From Apoderus coryli (lineage: Eukaryota > Arthropoda > Insecta > Coleoptera > Attelabidae): a stretch of 64,000 nucleotides of DNA. Below, in pieces: positions 53,032 to 64,000 of the stretch. The stretch spans positions 42,933,902 through 42,997,901 of the forward strand of contig OU452198.1 of NCBI GenBank assembly GCA_911728435.2, written 5' to 3'. Positions within the stretch are counted from its first letter, which is position 1; each line of letters starts with the position of its first letter. A model generated the notes under the pieces. That model searched no databases. It had not been told where the DNA came from and saw nothing but the letters and a program-made list of their open reading frames with translations. The translations under genes were made by a program, and so were the position numbers.

Positions 53032-55045
53032 TTAATAAGCGAAACTTGAATTGCATATTGTGCAAAATTACTGTTTTTGATCGAGAAATTCTAAAATTTA
53101 TTTTGGTAAAGGGTTTTTTATCAGCTTAAAAACAGACACAAATAAGTAACACAGAATAACACTCAATCGGAGAGTATTAAGTTCATATATCTCTCTCTCT
53201 CTAGGTGCCATCTCCGCGACGAAGATTGGCGATCATCATGGCAATTCTTATTTTGGATGCAGCTGCTCTAAAAAGCTCTATCGAGGAACATCCAAACCAC
53301 TCTCTCAAGTTTCTCAACCAGGATATCCTTCTTCTACCCACGCTTCTTGTACCTTGGATCTTCCCTGCATTATCAATTGAAGTAAGGCGTATCTTGGGGT
53401 ACGAGTCACATGGCCGAGACACTGAGTTTTCTGCTTTTAATTGTTATTAATAACTCTCTTTCTATGTTTAGTCGTTCAAGTATTTCTAAGTTAGTTATCC
53501 GTTCGACCCATGACACCTTCAGTACTCTTCTGTACACCCACATTTCAAAAGCTTCTAGTCTTTTGGTTATTTCTGCGTTCAAAGTCCATGCCTTGACGCC
53601 ATAAAGCAGAGTGGCAAAAACATAACATCTAACTAGTCTCAGTCTCAGTTTTAGGCTTAGACCTCTATTGCACAAAACTCTTTTCATGCTATTGAAATTG
53701 GGCCTTGCTATTTCTATGCGTGCTTTTATTTCTTTCGTGTAGTCGTTATTACAAGTAACTGTTGTTCCAAGATAAGTATACTTCTCTACCTGTTCGATGG
53801 GTTCACCTTTGACGATTATCTGTTCGTTGTTAGTCTGGGCCTTCTTTGTTATTTTCATGAACTTTGTTTTGTTTACGTTGAGTGTAAGACCGTATTCTTC
53901 GCTATATCGACCAAGTTTGTCCATGAATCTCTGTAGATCTTCCAGGTTTTCCGTTAAAATTACGGTATCATCAGCGTATCTTAGAACAACTATAGGCAGT
54001 TCATTTACTTTAACTCCTGCACTGTGATTTTCTATTGCCCTTTTTAGAATCTCTTCAGAGTAGGCATTAAACAAAATAGGTGACAGAACACAACCTTGAC
54101 GTACACCTCTCTTTATTGAGATGGTGCCAGAATTTTGTTGATCTACTTTGACGATGGCATTTTGGTTGTAATAGAGATTTGAGATGATTTGCAGGTCTTG
54201 GTGGTCTAGATTTTTACATTGTAATATTTCCATCAACTGGTCGTGGCGGACCCTGTCAAACGCCTTATTATAGTCGATGAAGCAGTCATATACGTCCTGA
54301 TTAACATCTAGGCATCGCTGCACTATTACGTTGAATGAGAATAGTGCTTCTCTTGTACCTAATCCTTTGCGAAAGCCAAACTGACTGTCACTTATATCCA
54401 GATCGAGTTTCTGGTGGATGCGGTTGAGTATGATTTTTAACAGTAGTTTCAAAGTGTGGGACATGAGGCTTATGGTACGGTGGTCACTGCACTCTTTTGC
54501 ACCCAATTTTTTCAGTAAACATATGAAAACTGATGAGAGCCATTCCTTTGGTAGTTTTCCAGACCCATAGACGCTGTTCAAGAGTCTCACCACGACATCC
54601 AAATCTTGATCACTTATGATCTTAAGAATGTCGATAGGAATTCCGTCGGGGCCAGAAGATTTACCGTTGCTCATGTTGTTTAGTGTGTGGGTGACTTCGT
54701 CTTTCGTGATTTCGGGTCCTCTGTCTTCCAGTCCTACCCTAGCTACAGATGTGATATTTCTCACATCGTCGAAAAGGTCTTTTATATATTCCTGTCATCT
54801 CTTCAGTTTGTCTTCTGTGTTTGATAGTGTTTTCCCATTTTCCCATTTTAAGTTCATATAGGTAAGTATAATTACTTACCTATATGAACTTAATACTCTC
54901 CGATTGAGTGTTGAATGATTGGAACTAAAACTAACTTATTTGTGTCTGTTTTTAAGATAATAAAAACCATTTACCAAAAAAAAATTGTAGAATTTCTCGA
55001 TCAAAAAAATTAATTTTGCACAATATGCAAATCAAGTTTCGCTTA
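53032..55045. mobile_element. Foldback element (~160-bp arms) split by RTE LINE
   Basis: Left arm about 53032-53189 and right arm about 54861-55045 are imperfect reverse complements. Shared landmarks are ttaataagcgaaacttga, ttgcatattgtgcaaaatta and aacactcaatcggagagtat. Removing the RTE (53190-54847) and one target duplication restores a hairpin with centre gtaagtataattacttac. Non-coding. Confidence 0.75.
53190..54847 (-). mobile_element. RTE-type LINE copy 2, 13-bp target duplication
   Basis: It is flanked by ttaagttcatata at 53177-53189 and 54848-54860. The minus strand is open from 54764 to 53406 and closely matches 34482-36719: NGKSSGPDGIPIDILKIISD, SQFGFRKGLGTREALF, DYNKAFDRVRHDQLMEILQ, GVRQGCVLSPILFNAYSEEI, LRYADDTVILTENLEDLQ. 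A frameshift near 53410 disrupts KLQYLGHV. The C-terminal GTRSVGRRRISWLRNLREWF is readable in another frame. The 3' tail is (AG)n, seen as ctctctctctct at 53190-53203. It lacks the hammerhead insertion of copy 1, so it shows that site empty. Truncated 5' of the RT, no endonuclease. Confidence 0.92.
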
Positions 55046-55416
55046 TTAACTATATAGGTTAAGTGAGTCATATTGTACCGTATACCTAAGTGGTTGTACG
55101 ATATAATAATCTAACTAATTAGAAAAGTTATTTACATTAACAACTTTAATTAATATGTTATTAGTTTAAGCTAAAAATAGAAGTTACAGTTTAACACGAT
55201 TTTTATTTAAAGACGCCACTAAGTATAAGTATTTAACAAAACACATAATATGCATTCTAATAAGTGTATATCAACAATTAACCTATGAGCCTCTTTAATT
55301 TGTTTGATGACTTTTGTACTTTTTGATAGCCGAACCGGTTGAAAGATTAATAAAGTTCAATGTGTTATTAAAGCGAGCTGTGTGAAACTAATTATTGTAT
55401 TATTTATAGGTGCGCC
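55046..55416. other. No gene seen
   Basis: AT-rich spacer between the foldback element and the piggyBac-like element. Confidence 0.4.
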
Positions 55417-55420
55417 TTAA

Positions 55421-56843
55421 CCCATTAGTGCCCGTAATTTTTGTCTGTTTTAATTAGAACAAAAACACGTTAGTTGCTGTTTATATATGTGAAATAACAT
55501 TTTATACGCAAAATTTAAAATTTATTTATAATAAAAGTACCAAAAAAATAGTGGCACATAAATGTGCCACCAGGCACATACAGTAACATAAGAGAAACAT
55601 TACATAAATATTTAAAACTAAATATTTTTTGAATAATTACATCAGTCATTGATAAATATAATAAAAAGGTATGTTCTATGGAAATTTCTAAAGTATGTTT
55701 TTGGGTGCAGGGCTACTTTGCAGGTATTACACTCAAAACTGGTGCGGTTAGAACATGTTTTACATTTTGTCTGTATTTCACTACTTTGGACTATCAAGTG
55801 ATTTTGTTCATTCAAACGTAACTAATTGACAATTGGTGATAATGCGCTTGTTGATGGCCCTGGTTTCATTGAAGGGTGCCCATAAATATAAAGCAATAAG
55901 TTGCCGTCTGAATTCGAGTAGCGGCATATTATTGTTTTCACACCTTCTCCATAATAGCCAAACTTGTAGATTAGGTTGATCAATTGAACAACTGAAGAAA
56001 GACCACCACTACTGTTTAGTCCTTATTGAAATTCCATAGCTAGACAGACCTGATCATTCAAAATCGACGCCTCCCATATTTTTGTTATAAGCGGCATTTG
56101 AATATGAATTTTACTTTTTTTAGTTATAGAATATCTCTACATTTTTCAAAGCAAGCATATGATTACAGCAGTTTGATAAAACAGTTACAATGGAATTATC
56201 ATTCCCCCGCACAAGTACTAACTTTCCATCGGTTTTGAGTTCCATTGTTCCTCGGCTTGTTTTAGCAACAAATTATACTCAGACATATTTGATTCTTTTG
56301 AAACTCTATTTTTCCGTAAAGTACCAGTAATAATTTCTAAATTGCGTACTGAACGTAATAAATACCTACTGGTGCGTGTTTGACAGTTCAAATACTAAAA
56401 ATAGAACAACGCCAACTGCGCATGCATATCTTTGAAATAGACATCATGTCTGCCCACTGGCACATTTATGTGCCAATGGTTTTTTTTCCTTCATAGTAAA
56501 ATTTATGTTATAAAAAAACTTATGGTTTTGTTGAATATCGTTACAATGGATATTTATCAATAACAAAATGAAAAATGTAACAACTAGTAAAGTAATTAAA
56601 AGTAGAAAAAAAATGTATATTTACATCAGTGCAGACAGGTGTACTAAGATGCTTCAGAGTGGGTTAGGTTTTCATTAATTTCTCAAAAATCAAGCACTGT
56701 AAAATCTACAAAAAAATTATGACCTGAAAATAACTACGCAAGGAACAGTTCAGTATGTATCTAGAACAGCTCAGTTTGGGGAGTTTTGAAAAAATAAAAG
56801 AAAATAACGCTGGCACATTTATGTGCCAATGGGCTTTAATGGG
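55421..56843 (-). mobile_element. piggyBac-like transposon, degenerate
   Basis: TTAA at 55417-55420 and 56844-56847 flanks ends CCCATTAGTGCCC and (complement) CCCATTAAAGCCC, the piggyBac pattern of TTAA target and CCC start. The minus strand encodes the end of the transposase: NLQVWLLWRRCENNN, LEFRRQLIALYLWAPFNE and the Cys-rich tail CKTCSNRTSFECNTCKVALH then PKTYFRNF (about 55800-55680). Frames are broken and the catalytic core is lost. The 16-bp palindrome ggcacataaatgtgcc or its variant ggcacatttatgtgcc occurs at about 55553, 56459 and 56814, possibly subterminal transposase-binding sites. Confidence 0.82.
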
Positions 56844-56847
56844 TTAA

Positions 56848-57544
56848 GGCGATATTTATTAGATGACTGTATGTGAAAAGTCAATGAAATAAACGATATT
56901 CTTTATTAACGAAATTAAAAACATAGAAGTAAATGAATCATAACTTAATTAGATCAGGTATAATCTGATAAAACCTTCTCAGTTTTCTTTTATAAATTTT
57001 TGAACATAGGTTTTGTAAAGTTACCGTGGGTATTGTAGTTTAGCTTATTTCTATACAGTGTAATTTTTAATATGGAACTGTTGCGAACTTACATTTCGTG
57101 ACCTTTATTCTTTTTTTACTTACACCTATGCAAATATCTCCTGTACATGATTTTACTAGTAATTAACCATTAGAAATACACTTTTAAGCACTAACTAAAA
57201 TGCAAATATGTAGGTACCTACCAGTGTTTAAAATGAAGAAATTGATGATGTCCTTAATTTGAATCAACACTTGATAAAGCCAGAGTGTTGACGAAACAGT
57301 GGCGCCTCATCAGGGCAGGCAGTGCCTGCTCAGATTTGATTTCAGGGACATTATTATAATAGTAATTATTCTATGTATTTACTATTATTTTTTTTAATGT
57401 GAAAACTGCTCTAATTTTAGTTATTTGTTACATTAATCTCACATCTCACTACTACTACCGCACTAGTCTAAACTAAACGCAGGCACCTAGCCACCTGCCT
57501 GCTTCCTATTAAAATACACGCATAATATTGCATATAAATTCAAA
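56848..57544. other. No gene seen
   Basis: AT-rich sequence. At 57268-57310 acttgataaagccagagtgt then tgacgaaacagtgg resembles a badly decayed hammerhead element. cagggcaggcagtgcctgctc just after forms a small palindrome. Confidence 0.4.
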
Positions 57545-59505
57545 GAAGGGGTCTGCCGAGTTTCCTTCACTTATGTCTTGAGGAGATGATTCCGTTGACG
57601 GGGGTCAGGCGAGTGCTGATCTGTTTGCGGCATATTTCCAGTCGGTTTGTAACGATAAGAATGTGGATTTGATCGCCGGTGACCTTGATGAGGAGTTTGT
57701 GAGTGTTTCTGAGTACAGTGTCTCCGTCTCGGAGGTTTTCGATGTGCTCAGTAAAATGAATATAAGGAAGTCCGCGGGTCCGGATGGGATTCCTTCATTG
57801 TTCCTCAATAAGTGTCATTTCTCTCTTGCTATACCCCTTCAAATTATTTTCAACTTATCTCTTCGTTCGGGCCACTTTCCGGTTGCATGGAAGTCGAGTT
57901 TTATCACCCCTATTTTCAAATCTGGTAACAGAGGTGACGTATCAAATTACCGTCCGGTTTGTATTCTCAACTCCATTCCTAAGCTTTTCAAGAGTTTAAT
58001 AACAAGTAATCTAACAACTATATTTAAGCCGATTATAATTGATGAACAGTTCGGGTTCCAGTCCGGTCGGTCTACTGAGCTTAATCTTCTGGAATACACA
58101 CATTATTTGTCACGGGCCTTGGAAGGCAGTTACCAGGTTCATGCAATCTACACCGATTTTTCCAAGGCCTTCGACTGCGTGATTCACCGGCTCCTTATTC
58201 ACAAGCTGGAGTGTATTGGCATGTCGGCACCTTTGTTGAAATGGTTGGAGAGCTACCTGACTGGCAGAACTCAGATAGTCCGTTTCAGTGATTTCCTTTC
58301 TGCCCTAGTTCGGTTTCTTCTGGTGTTCCCCAGGGTTCTCACCTCGGGCCATTGTTGTTTAACATATTTATAAATGATATCAAGCAGTGTTTCATTCACA
58401 GTGAATCCAGGCTCTTCGCCGACGACCTGAAGTGTTACCGGCGTATCGGAGGTCCCACAGATTGTTATCTTCTGCAGGAGGATGTTGTGAGATTTGTGCA
58501 TTGGTGTGAGTTGCATGGTATGACTTTAAATTTTTCTAAGTGCTTTTGCGTAAATCTCAACCGAACCAGGAGACCTTTTTTGTATGAATATTTTGTCGAC
58601 CATTCGGTCCTAAAATACAAATCTTCGGTCAAGGATCTGGGAGTTTACCTGGACACTTCCTTGAGCTTTGTGGATCACATCAGGCACTCGACTTCCAGGT
58701 CTCTGAAGGTGTTGGGCTTCATAAAGCGTTGCTCGGTTGATTTCAGTAATGTGAATACTATTAGAATTTTGTTTACGACGCTCGTCAGACCACATTTGGA
58801 GTATGCCTCGGCGGTTTAGACCCCGTCATACGGTTACCATTCTGCCGGAGTTGAGAGCGTTCAGCGGCGTTTCCTTAGGTATGTGCACTTTAAGCTTGGT
58901 CGTCCGCGTCCTATCGATTTTGTGTTCGATTACGGAACAATGATGAGCGAGCTGGGGCTTACGACATTGAGTGATCGCAGGGTCGTCAGAGATCTATTAA
59001 TACTTTATAAGCTTTTGAACAATATGGTATCGTCTTCTTATTTATTGTCCAATATTCATTTTCATGTACCGTCTAGGAACAATAGATACTCTCACCTTTT
59101 CCATGAGGAATTTCACCGTACAAATTACAGAGGAAATAATTTTGTCCCTAGAGTGGCCAGGATGGCGACTTCTTGCTTAAGCGTTGATTTCTTTGCGCCT
59201 ATAGGTGAATTTATTCGCCGTTTGAAATGTGAGCGTCGTGACGGCAGTTTTGCGTAAGTCGATCGATGCCTATTGCGTTGACGATCATGGTTTTCCTTTT
59301 ATTCCTGGCGTAGGTCTTGCGAATAGCTTTAGTATAACTTGAATTATGTTTAAATTGTCTACTTATTGTGTAATTTAAAGTTTCTTGGGTTTTGTAAAAT
59401 TGTTGAATTTGTGTAGTATTGCATGGAATTATATTTGTTATATTATATTGTATGCTGTATAAATGGACTTTGTCCGTGAATAAATAAATAAATAAAGCAA
59501 CTTGG
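57545..59505 (+). pseudogene. Jockey/R1-like LINE, RT to 3' end
   Basis: It reads SAGPDGIPSLFLNKCHFSL, NYRPVCILNSIPKLFKSLIT, IYTDFSKAFDCVIHRLLIHK, then a frameshift near 58300 to GVPQGSHLGPLLFNIFINDI, SRLFADDLKCYRRIGG (FADD) and SVKDLGVYLDTSLSFVDHIR. A TAG replaces a Trp codon at about 58817 (AV-stop-TPSYG). The frame continues HFKLGRPRPIDFVFDYGTMM and RNNRYSHLFHEEFHRTNYRG. The 3' UTR ends with (AATA)n at about 59482-59500. The endonuclease is missing. It has three lesions over nearly 2 kb, so it is relatively young. Confidence 0.88.
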
Positions 59506-60711
59506 GTTTAATATCAATAGAAAGATTTACAGTTAGATTCAGAATTTCATGATCAAATAATAAATAATTTTGCGGGTAGTAAAAATTGACGAATTGAATT
59601 AATTTATAAAAATCTATAATTTTTCTATTCTAGTTAATATATAATTATAAAAAAATGTAAAACGCATAGCTTAAGGCGATACATTTTTGAACAAAAAAAT
59701 AAACAAAAAAAAAATAAAAAAAAAAACAAACAAATAAAGATTTACGTTACGAAACCCGTATTTTAACGTGTTCCTTGAAAATTTTCTAGTTTTCATTTAA
59801 GGCGCTTAACTTTGACAATCTAAAAAAATTTCACCTGCGGCGCAATTGTCTTCATATACATTTTTATATTAGTGCCTGCCTAAGTAAATTACCCACGAGC
59901 CGCCACTGTGGCGAAACATATCGTAAATAGTAGGAAAATAAATTGTAAATATTTCAACTTAAGTTAAGATGAATATGCAAGTAGGTATCGGCTAATTCAA
60001 TTCAATTCCTTAAATGTTGATCAGTTTTTTCTAAATTTAGAAATTGTTTTTCAAAATATTTGAACGCATATTTTCTACAATTATTATTATTGAATATAAA
60101 AATAAATGTTACCACGAGTTTAAAACACACTGTACAATAATATATACGTAGATACCTGAAACCATTAATGAAAATCTCTATTTGGAAGACACAGGATATG
60201 TTAACTACCTACTCAAAAATAGCGGTCTGACCAAAAGTTATTTATTTAATGAACACTAAAATACATAAAAAATAGATGACAACAGATTTCCTTTGATTTT
60301 TTTTTTAAAAACAGATCTCATGTTATGGAATGTTTATCTTTCACCTGCAACAATAAAAAATATTTTAAACGAGAAGAATACACGATCGAAAAAAGCTATT
60401 ATGTCCATTCTGTGAATATAAAGATAGAGAGGTGTGGTAACCGGAAATCTGTAGCACCCACAGAGGTTTTTCAGTATAACCAAATAGATTTTGGTAGGTA
60501 CGTTTAAGAATGCCGATAACTGCATCATTTCAAAACATGTAACATAGGTAACTAACTTCTTAACAAAAAATATATACCTAGAGGTAGATTCATATAATTA
60601 TATATAAAATTAATTGAAAGCATTGCATTTTTTTAAATATTGTTAAATTTTGGTTCTCTGTGGTCGGCTTGCATGGGGAAATATGTGAATCAAATAGGTA
60701 AAGTCTTTTTA
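59506..60711. other. No gene seen
   Basis: AT-rich, with an A-rich low-complexity tract at 59690-59745. At 59895-59925 gagccgccactgtggcgaaa is a hammerhead stem II/GAAA remnant without the CUGAUGA box. Short frames near 60325-60528 are unrecognisable. Confidence 0.4.
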
Positions 60712-60860
60712 ATCTAAATGATATAAAAAACCACAACTCGATATCCCTTTGTAATGTCAATACCGACCTCAGCCGTCCATAGGCGCACCCTTTTAACTTT
60801 TCATAACAATACATGCCCTACAAAATTCCTTTATGTATCAACAATTAATGTTAAATGTAT
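60712..60860. repeat. Duplicated block A, copy 2
   Basis: Direct counterpart of 1-190 (aatgatataaaaaacca, then cagccgtccataggcgca and ctttatgtatcaaca). Here it is followed by block C before the LINE, unlike at the left edge of the window. Confidence 0.8.
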
Positions 60861-61001
60861 AACTGTTTTGCCATTTAAAAAATATTTTTAAAAACCAATA
60901 TTACATTATAGATATACTTACACTTCTCACAAAATAATTCCCGCTCAAAACGAAAACAAAATGACTGTATATAACTACATTGCAACCTAATACCGGCGGT
61001 G

Positions 61002-61170
61002 TCTGATACAGTGACTGCAAAAAAGTTTCATCCACTTGATGTATTATTAAAAAATATTATGTACTCGTAATTTGATAGATCTTTTTTCATTTTATTAATC
61101 TAAGAAAAACTATTGAACAAATCATGGTTACAATATTCTGCCACCGTGTTTTACTGTCGGTTACAAATCA
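61002..61170. repeat. Duplicated block C, copy 2
   Basis: Counterpart of 1778-1945 (gtctgatacagtgactgcaa to accgtgttttactgtcgg), with several small indels. Confidence 0.8.
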
Positions 61171-61578
61171 TTAAATTTATATAATATTTTAAATTAAAAT
61201 TAGAAAGACTATACACAAAAATATAAATATCAAGTGAGCCATTTTATAAAAAAATTAATTGCTAACAAATCATGGTAAACTTATTTAATTTTTTTTTATT
61301 GATTTCTTCTTAACAATATAATTTTTTTTTGGGTGCCAAATATTATAAGTACATGTGTAAATTTGTAAAAAGATTAAAATTATGTAAGTGTTGGTTAGGG
61401 TTAAAATTAAATATCAGTTATACTGCCTTTTTAACTCTTTTTGTAGTTCTGCCATTTAATACGTGATTTACTGATTTTTTTTAATAATTTATTTTAAGTT
61501 GAAATTGTATATTTATTTATATTGTATATTGATTTATATGGAATGAGCTACAAATAAAATTTATTATTATTATTATTT
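61171..61578 (+). other. Non-coding, possible LINE 3' end
   Basis: It ends gagctacaaataaaatttat followed by (TTA)n at about 61560-61576, the form seen at LINE 3' ends here. No coding sequence remains. It abuts the T-rich 3' tail of the LINE on the opposite strand. Confidence 0.4.
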
Positions 61579-61579
61579 T

Positions 61580-63290
61580 TTTTTATTTTTTTTATTTATT
61601 CTTTGCTCCTCAGAATGATAACAATATACAATATGACATGTCACATTATGGGATAGTCAATAATATTACATACAACACAAAAACAATAATATTCATACAT
61701 AACCCGCTATAATTCGGGACTTAAAACTATTCATTAGTACAATTTAAAAACTCGTCTACAGAATAAAAACATTTCTCTAGAAAAAAGGTTCTCAGCTCCA
61801 GTTTCAATTTTTTGATAGAAATGTTTTGAAACTTTTGTATTTTTAAAATTTTATTGAAACATTTAACACCTATGTAGTTAGGGTTCTTTTGTCCGGTAGT
61901 TGATCTGGAGAATGGTAATACCAAGTTATTTTTATTTCTAGTATTATGACTATGTATATCTTCTGATTTAGGCAATATTTCATTTTGTTTTTTATATGTA
62001 TTATAAGTGAGTACATGTATAGTGAAGGGAATGTCATTAACCTCAATTTTTTGAAATGGTCCTTACAGAAAGTAGTTTGAGAGATTCCCTGCATCGCTCT
62101 GATGATTCTTTTTTGAGTTCTGAACACCCTCGCAGTCCCACTCGCTCCCCCCCAAAATATAACACCATACATTAAAGTAGTCTGTATCAGACCAAAATAT
62201 ATCAATTTAAGAATATCATTCGATACAGTATTTTTGATGTTGTTTATTAGGAATATGTAGCTGGACAATTTCTTTACTACAGCGTCTATGTGCGTGCTCC
62301 AGGTCAATTTATTGTCTGTATATATTCCCAAGAATTTGGTGCTACTGACCTGCTCAATAGATTTATCTTTGGCTCTTATTAAATAACTTCGGTCCATGTT
62401 CCTATTTGATATGGAAATTGGGCGAAAGACAGTTTTTGATGCATTGAGTGCCAGTCCATTGTGTTCGCACCATCTGTGCATCGCGCCAGCTAGGGCATTA
62501 GCAGACCGTACCAACCCACTCTCATCCCCGGCTGAAATTAGGACACTTGTGTCATCCGCATAAAGAACGGGCAGGCCAAAAACCCCCCAAAACGTCCGGC
62601 AGGGTATTAATAAATATATTAAATAAAGTTGGCGATAAACATGAGCCCTGTGGTATCCCATTGCTCACAATTCCCACCCCTGAACAAACGCCCGCAATCT
62701 CTACTTGCTGGGTACGATGCATGAGATAACTTCCTATCCATTTAGACGTTGTTCCACGCACTCCAACATCCTCCAATTTTGAGAGCAGAAGCTTGTGACC
62801 TACTGTATCAAAAGCCTTGCTCAGATCAAAGAAAATACCAGCCACCATTTGCCTGTTATTAAGGGCATGAAACAAGTGACCAAAAGCCTGACCCAGAGCT
62901 GTCTCTGTTGACCGATTGCTTCTAAATCCATTTTGGCTGTGAGCAAGCAGTTTATGTTTTTCCAGATAATCATTAAGTCTATTGGTAAATAAAGATTCAA
63001 AGATTTTACTGAACTGGTTTTGTAATGCCAAAGGTCTGTAATTATTTATATCCCTAGGATCTCCTTTATTTTTATATATGGGAATAATTTTTGATTTTTT
63101 TAAACGTTCCGGAAAAACACCCTCCTCAAAGCTTCTGTTAACTATCATTAATTGTGAAATAGCCTCATTGACTCTTATAGAATTATAATATGAAATTAAC
63201 AATTTAATGTATTTGCACTGTTTTTCACTATCAATATTTTTAATTTTTATTTCTCAGTATTCTAAGTTTTTTCTTAGTTTCAAGTGTTGA
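61580..63290 (-). pseudogene. Jockey/CR1-type LINE, copy 2 (longer)
   Basis: Sister of 333-1527 extending further 5'. The minus strand from about 63202 reads GVFPERLKKSKIIPIYKNKG, NNYRPLALQNQFSKIFESLF, NGFRSNRSTETALGQAFGHL and GIFFDLSKAFDTVGHKLLLS. It continues through NGIPQGSCLSPTLFNIFINT, a frameshift near 62590, LYADDTSVLISAGDESGLVR and WSTHIDAVVKKLSSYIFLIN, then a frameshift near 61985 and the C-terminus. The 3' end is the poly(T) tract at 61580. There is no endonuclease. Confidence 0.88.
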
Positions 63291-64000
63291 GTAATAATAC
63301 GTAATTAATTAAAGACGTGGTGATTTAAAAAACCGTTTTTTATATCACTTCCATATTTCTTTTAGAATAATAATATCTGTACCCCAGAATAAAACTGTAT
63401 TAAGTCCACTTAAGAGGGGAATCTGAAATGGTTACTTACAAAAATGTCCGATGGTGGCGCTAGTGAATCTCATTGAATATCAAATTATTCATTTCTTAAC
63501 TTAGAGTAATTTTCTAGAATATTTTAATACATTCTTCTCCTCAATAGGTGTCGCCAAAAATTAATACATAGTGGCACAAAATATCATATTTCTATTTTGC
63601 GTAAATTATTTTCACATTCTTTTTTGTGCTAGCATTCTTATACGTTCGATGCTTATCTTCGCTTAGACCAGTTATAGTTATATACTATTATACATAAAAA
63701 GGATGAATGTAAAAAAACTGGTTTTATTTACGATAAATAGTCAAGATTTTTAAATATTTTCAACATATTATTTTTTTGCCAAGCCTCTAAATTTTCACAA
63801 ATTGATGATTTGTGTGAAAACCGTAAAACATAGGTATATGACACCTTAAACTGAATCCCAGTTATTTTTGAGGGACTATTAAATACTCCAATACAGGGTG
63901 TTCTATTTAAAAAACCAGAACTATGATAATACATGCTTATCTCTTCTTTGGACCGACCTGTATGCTTGCAGTGTTTTTCAAAATGTATTAGGTTAGCCCT
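63291..64000. other. No gene seen
   Basis: AT-rich. It contains an inverted match to about 37161-37196 (ccccagaataaaactgta) and an acagggtgttctatttaaaa motif at about 63894, also seen at other element ends. The frame at 63728-63934 is unrecognisable. Confidence 0.4.

Noticed and set aside
57268..57310. Hammerhead candidate
   Set aside because: TTGATAAAG and ACGAAACAG recall the core, but CUGAUGA is mutated and no helix I forms.
59890..59930. Hammerhead candidate
   Set aside because: A good stem II (GCCAC/GTGGC) and GAAAC are present, but the CUGAUGA box is absent. Probably an old remnant.
1..64000. CRISPR arrays, prophage or bacterial operons
   Set aside because: No regularly spaced repeats, Shine-Dalgarno sites or compact operons; introns and eukaryotic transposons dominate.
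1..64000. Endogenous viral insertions
   Set aside because: No capsid, envelope, viral helicase or RNA-dependent RNA polymerase motifs were seen; all RT sequences belong to non-LTR or copia retrotransposons.

Overview
This is nuclear DNA from an AT-rich, transposon-dense insect genome. The evidence is spliced genes with GT-AG introns, a secreted Cys-rich 27-kDa-hemolymph-protein-like gene, a Pointed/SAM-domain gene, and insect-type mobile elements (mariner, Tc1, DD41D, piggyBac, Crypton, P-like, CR1, jockey and RTE LINEs, copia, tRNA-derived SINEs). The insect order cannot be fixed from the sequence. Nothing bacterial, no CRISPR array and no rRNA or intact tRNA gene was seen. Two host genes can be assembled exon by exon on the minus strand. 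Gene 1 (8541 down to 2378) has seven coding exons with matching splice phases and encodes a 441-aa protein: signal peptide, Cys-rich domain, Ser/Thr-rich stalk, C-terminal hydrophobic tail. Gene 2 (49094 down to 46011) has two coding exons and encodes a 116-aa protein that is essentially one Pointed (SAM/PNT) domain with no ETS domain, like the Drosophila regulator Edl/Mae. A third host-like piece is a THAP-domain first exon at 13770-13882 whose remaining exons were not found. Layout: 0-1.95 kb is a LINE and flanking blocks duplicated at 60.7-63.3 kb. 2.4-8.5 kb is gene 1, whose introns hold a THAP pseudogene, a mariner with a CR1 LINE inside it, a 427-bp near-perfect hairpin and small LINE and tRNA-like relics. 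10-20 kb holds a SINE, LINE fragments, a complete 434-bp hammerhead-bearing element, the THAP exon, a P-like transposase relic and a copia 3' end with its LTR. 21-26 kb is a nested composite (terminal-repeat element, MITE, Tc1, SINE, RTE pieces). 26-28 kb is a Crypton inserted in another repeat. 30-37 kb holds mariner and LINE copies and a three-level nest (CR1 LINE, then RTE LINE, then hammerhead element). 38.4-38.7 kb is a 325-bp inverted duplication carrying two head-to-head hammerhead ribozymes. 42.5-45.6 kb is a MITE interrupted by a second element, then the second Crypton. 46-49 kb is gene 2, with a LINE and a DD41D transposon in its intron. 51.6-55 kb holds hammerhead-bearing remnants, palindromes and an RTE inserted in a foldback element. 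55.4-56.8 kb is a piggyBac-like element, and 57.5-59.5 kb a LINE. The recurrent theme beyond ordinary transposon debris is self-cleaving RNA. Four dispersed copies share one layout: CUGAUGA, one extra U, stem II, GAAAC, a minimal stem III, then a conserved downstream tail. They resemble the hammerheads known from Penelope-like retroelements. The 38.4-kb structure is a different hammerhead, with a canonical core and a very long helix I. No catalytically intact autonomous transposon was found.
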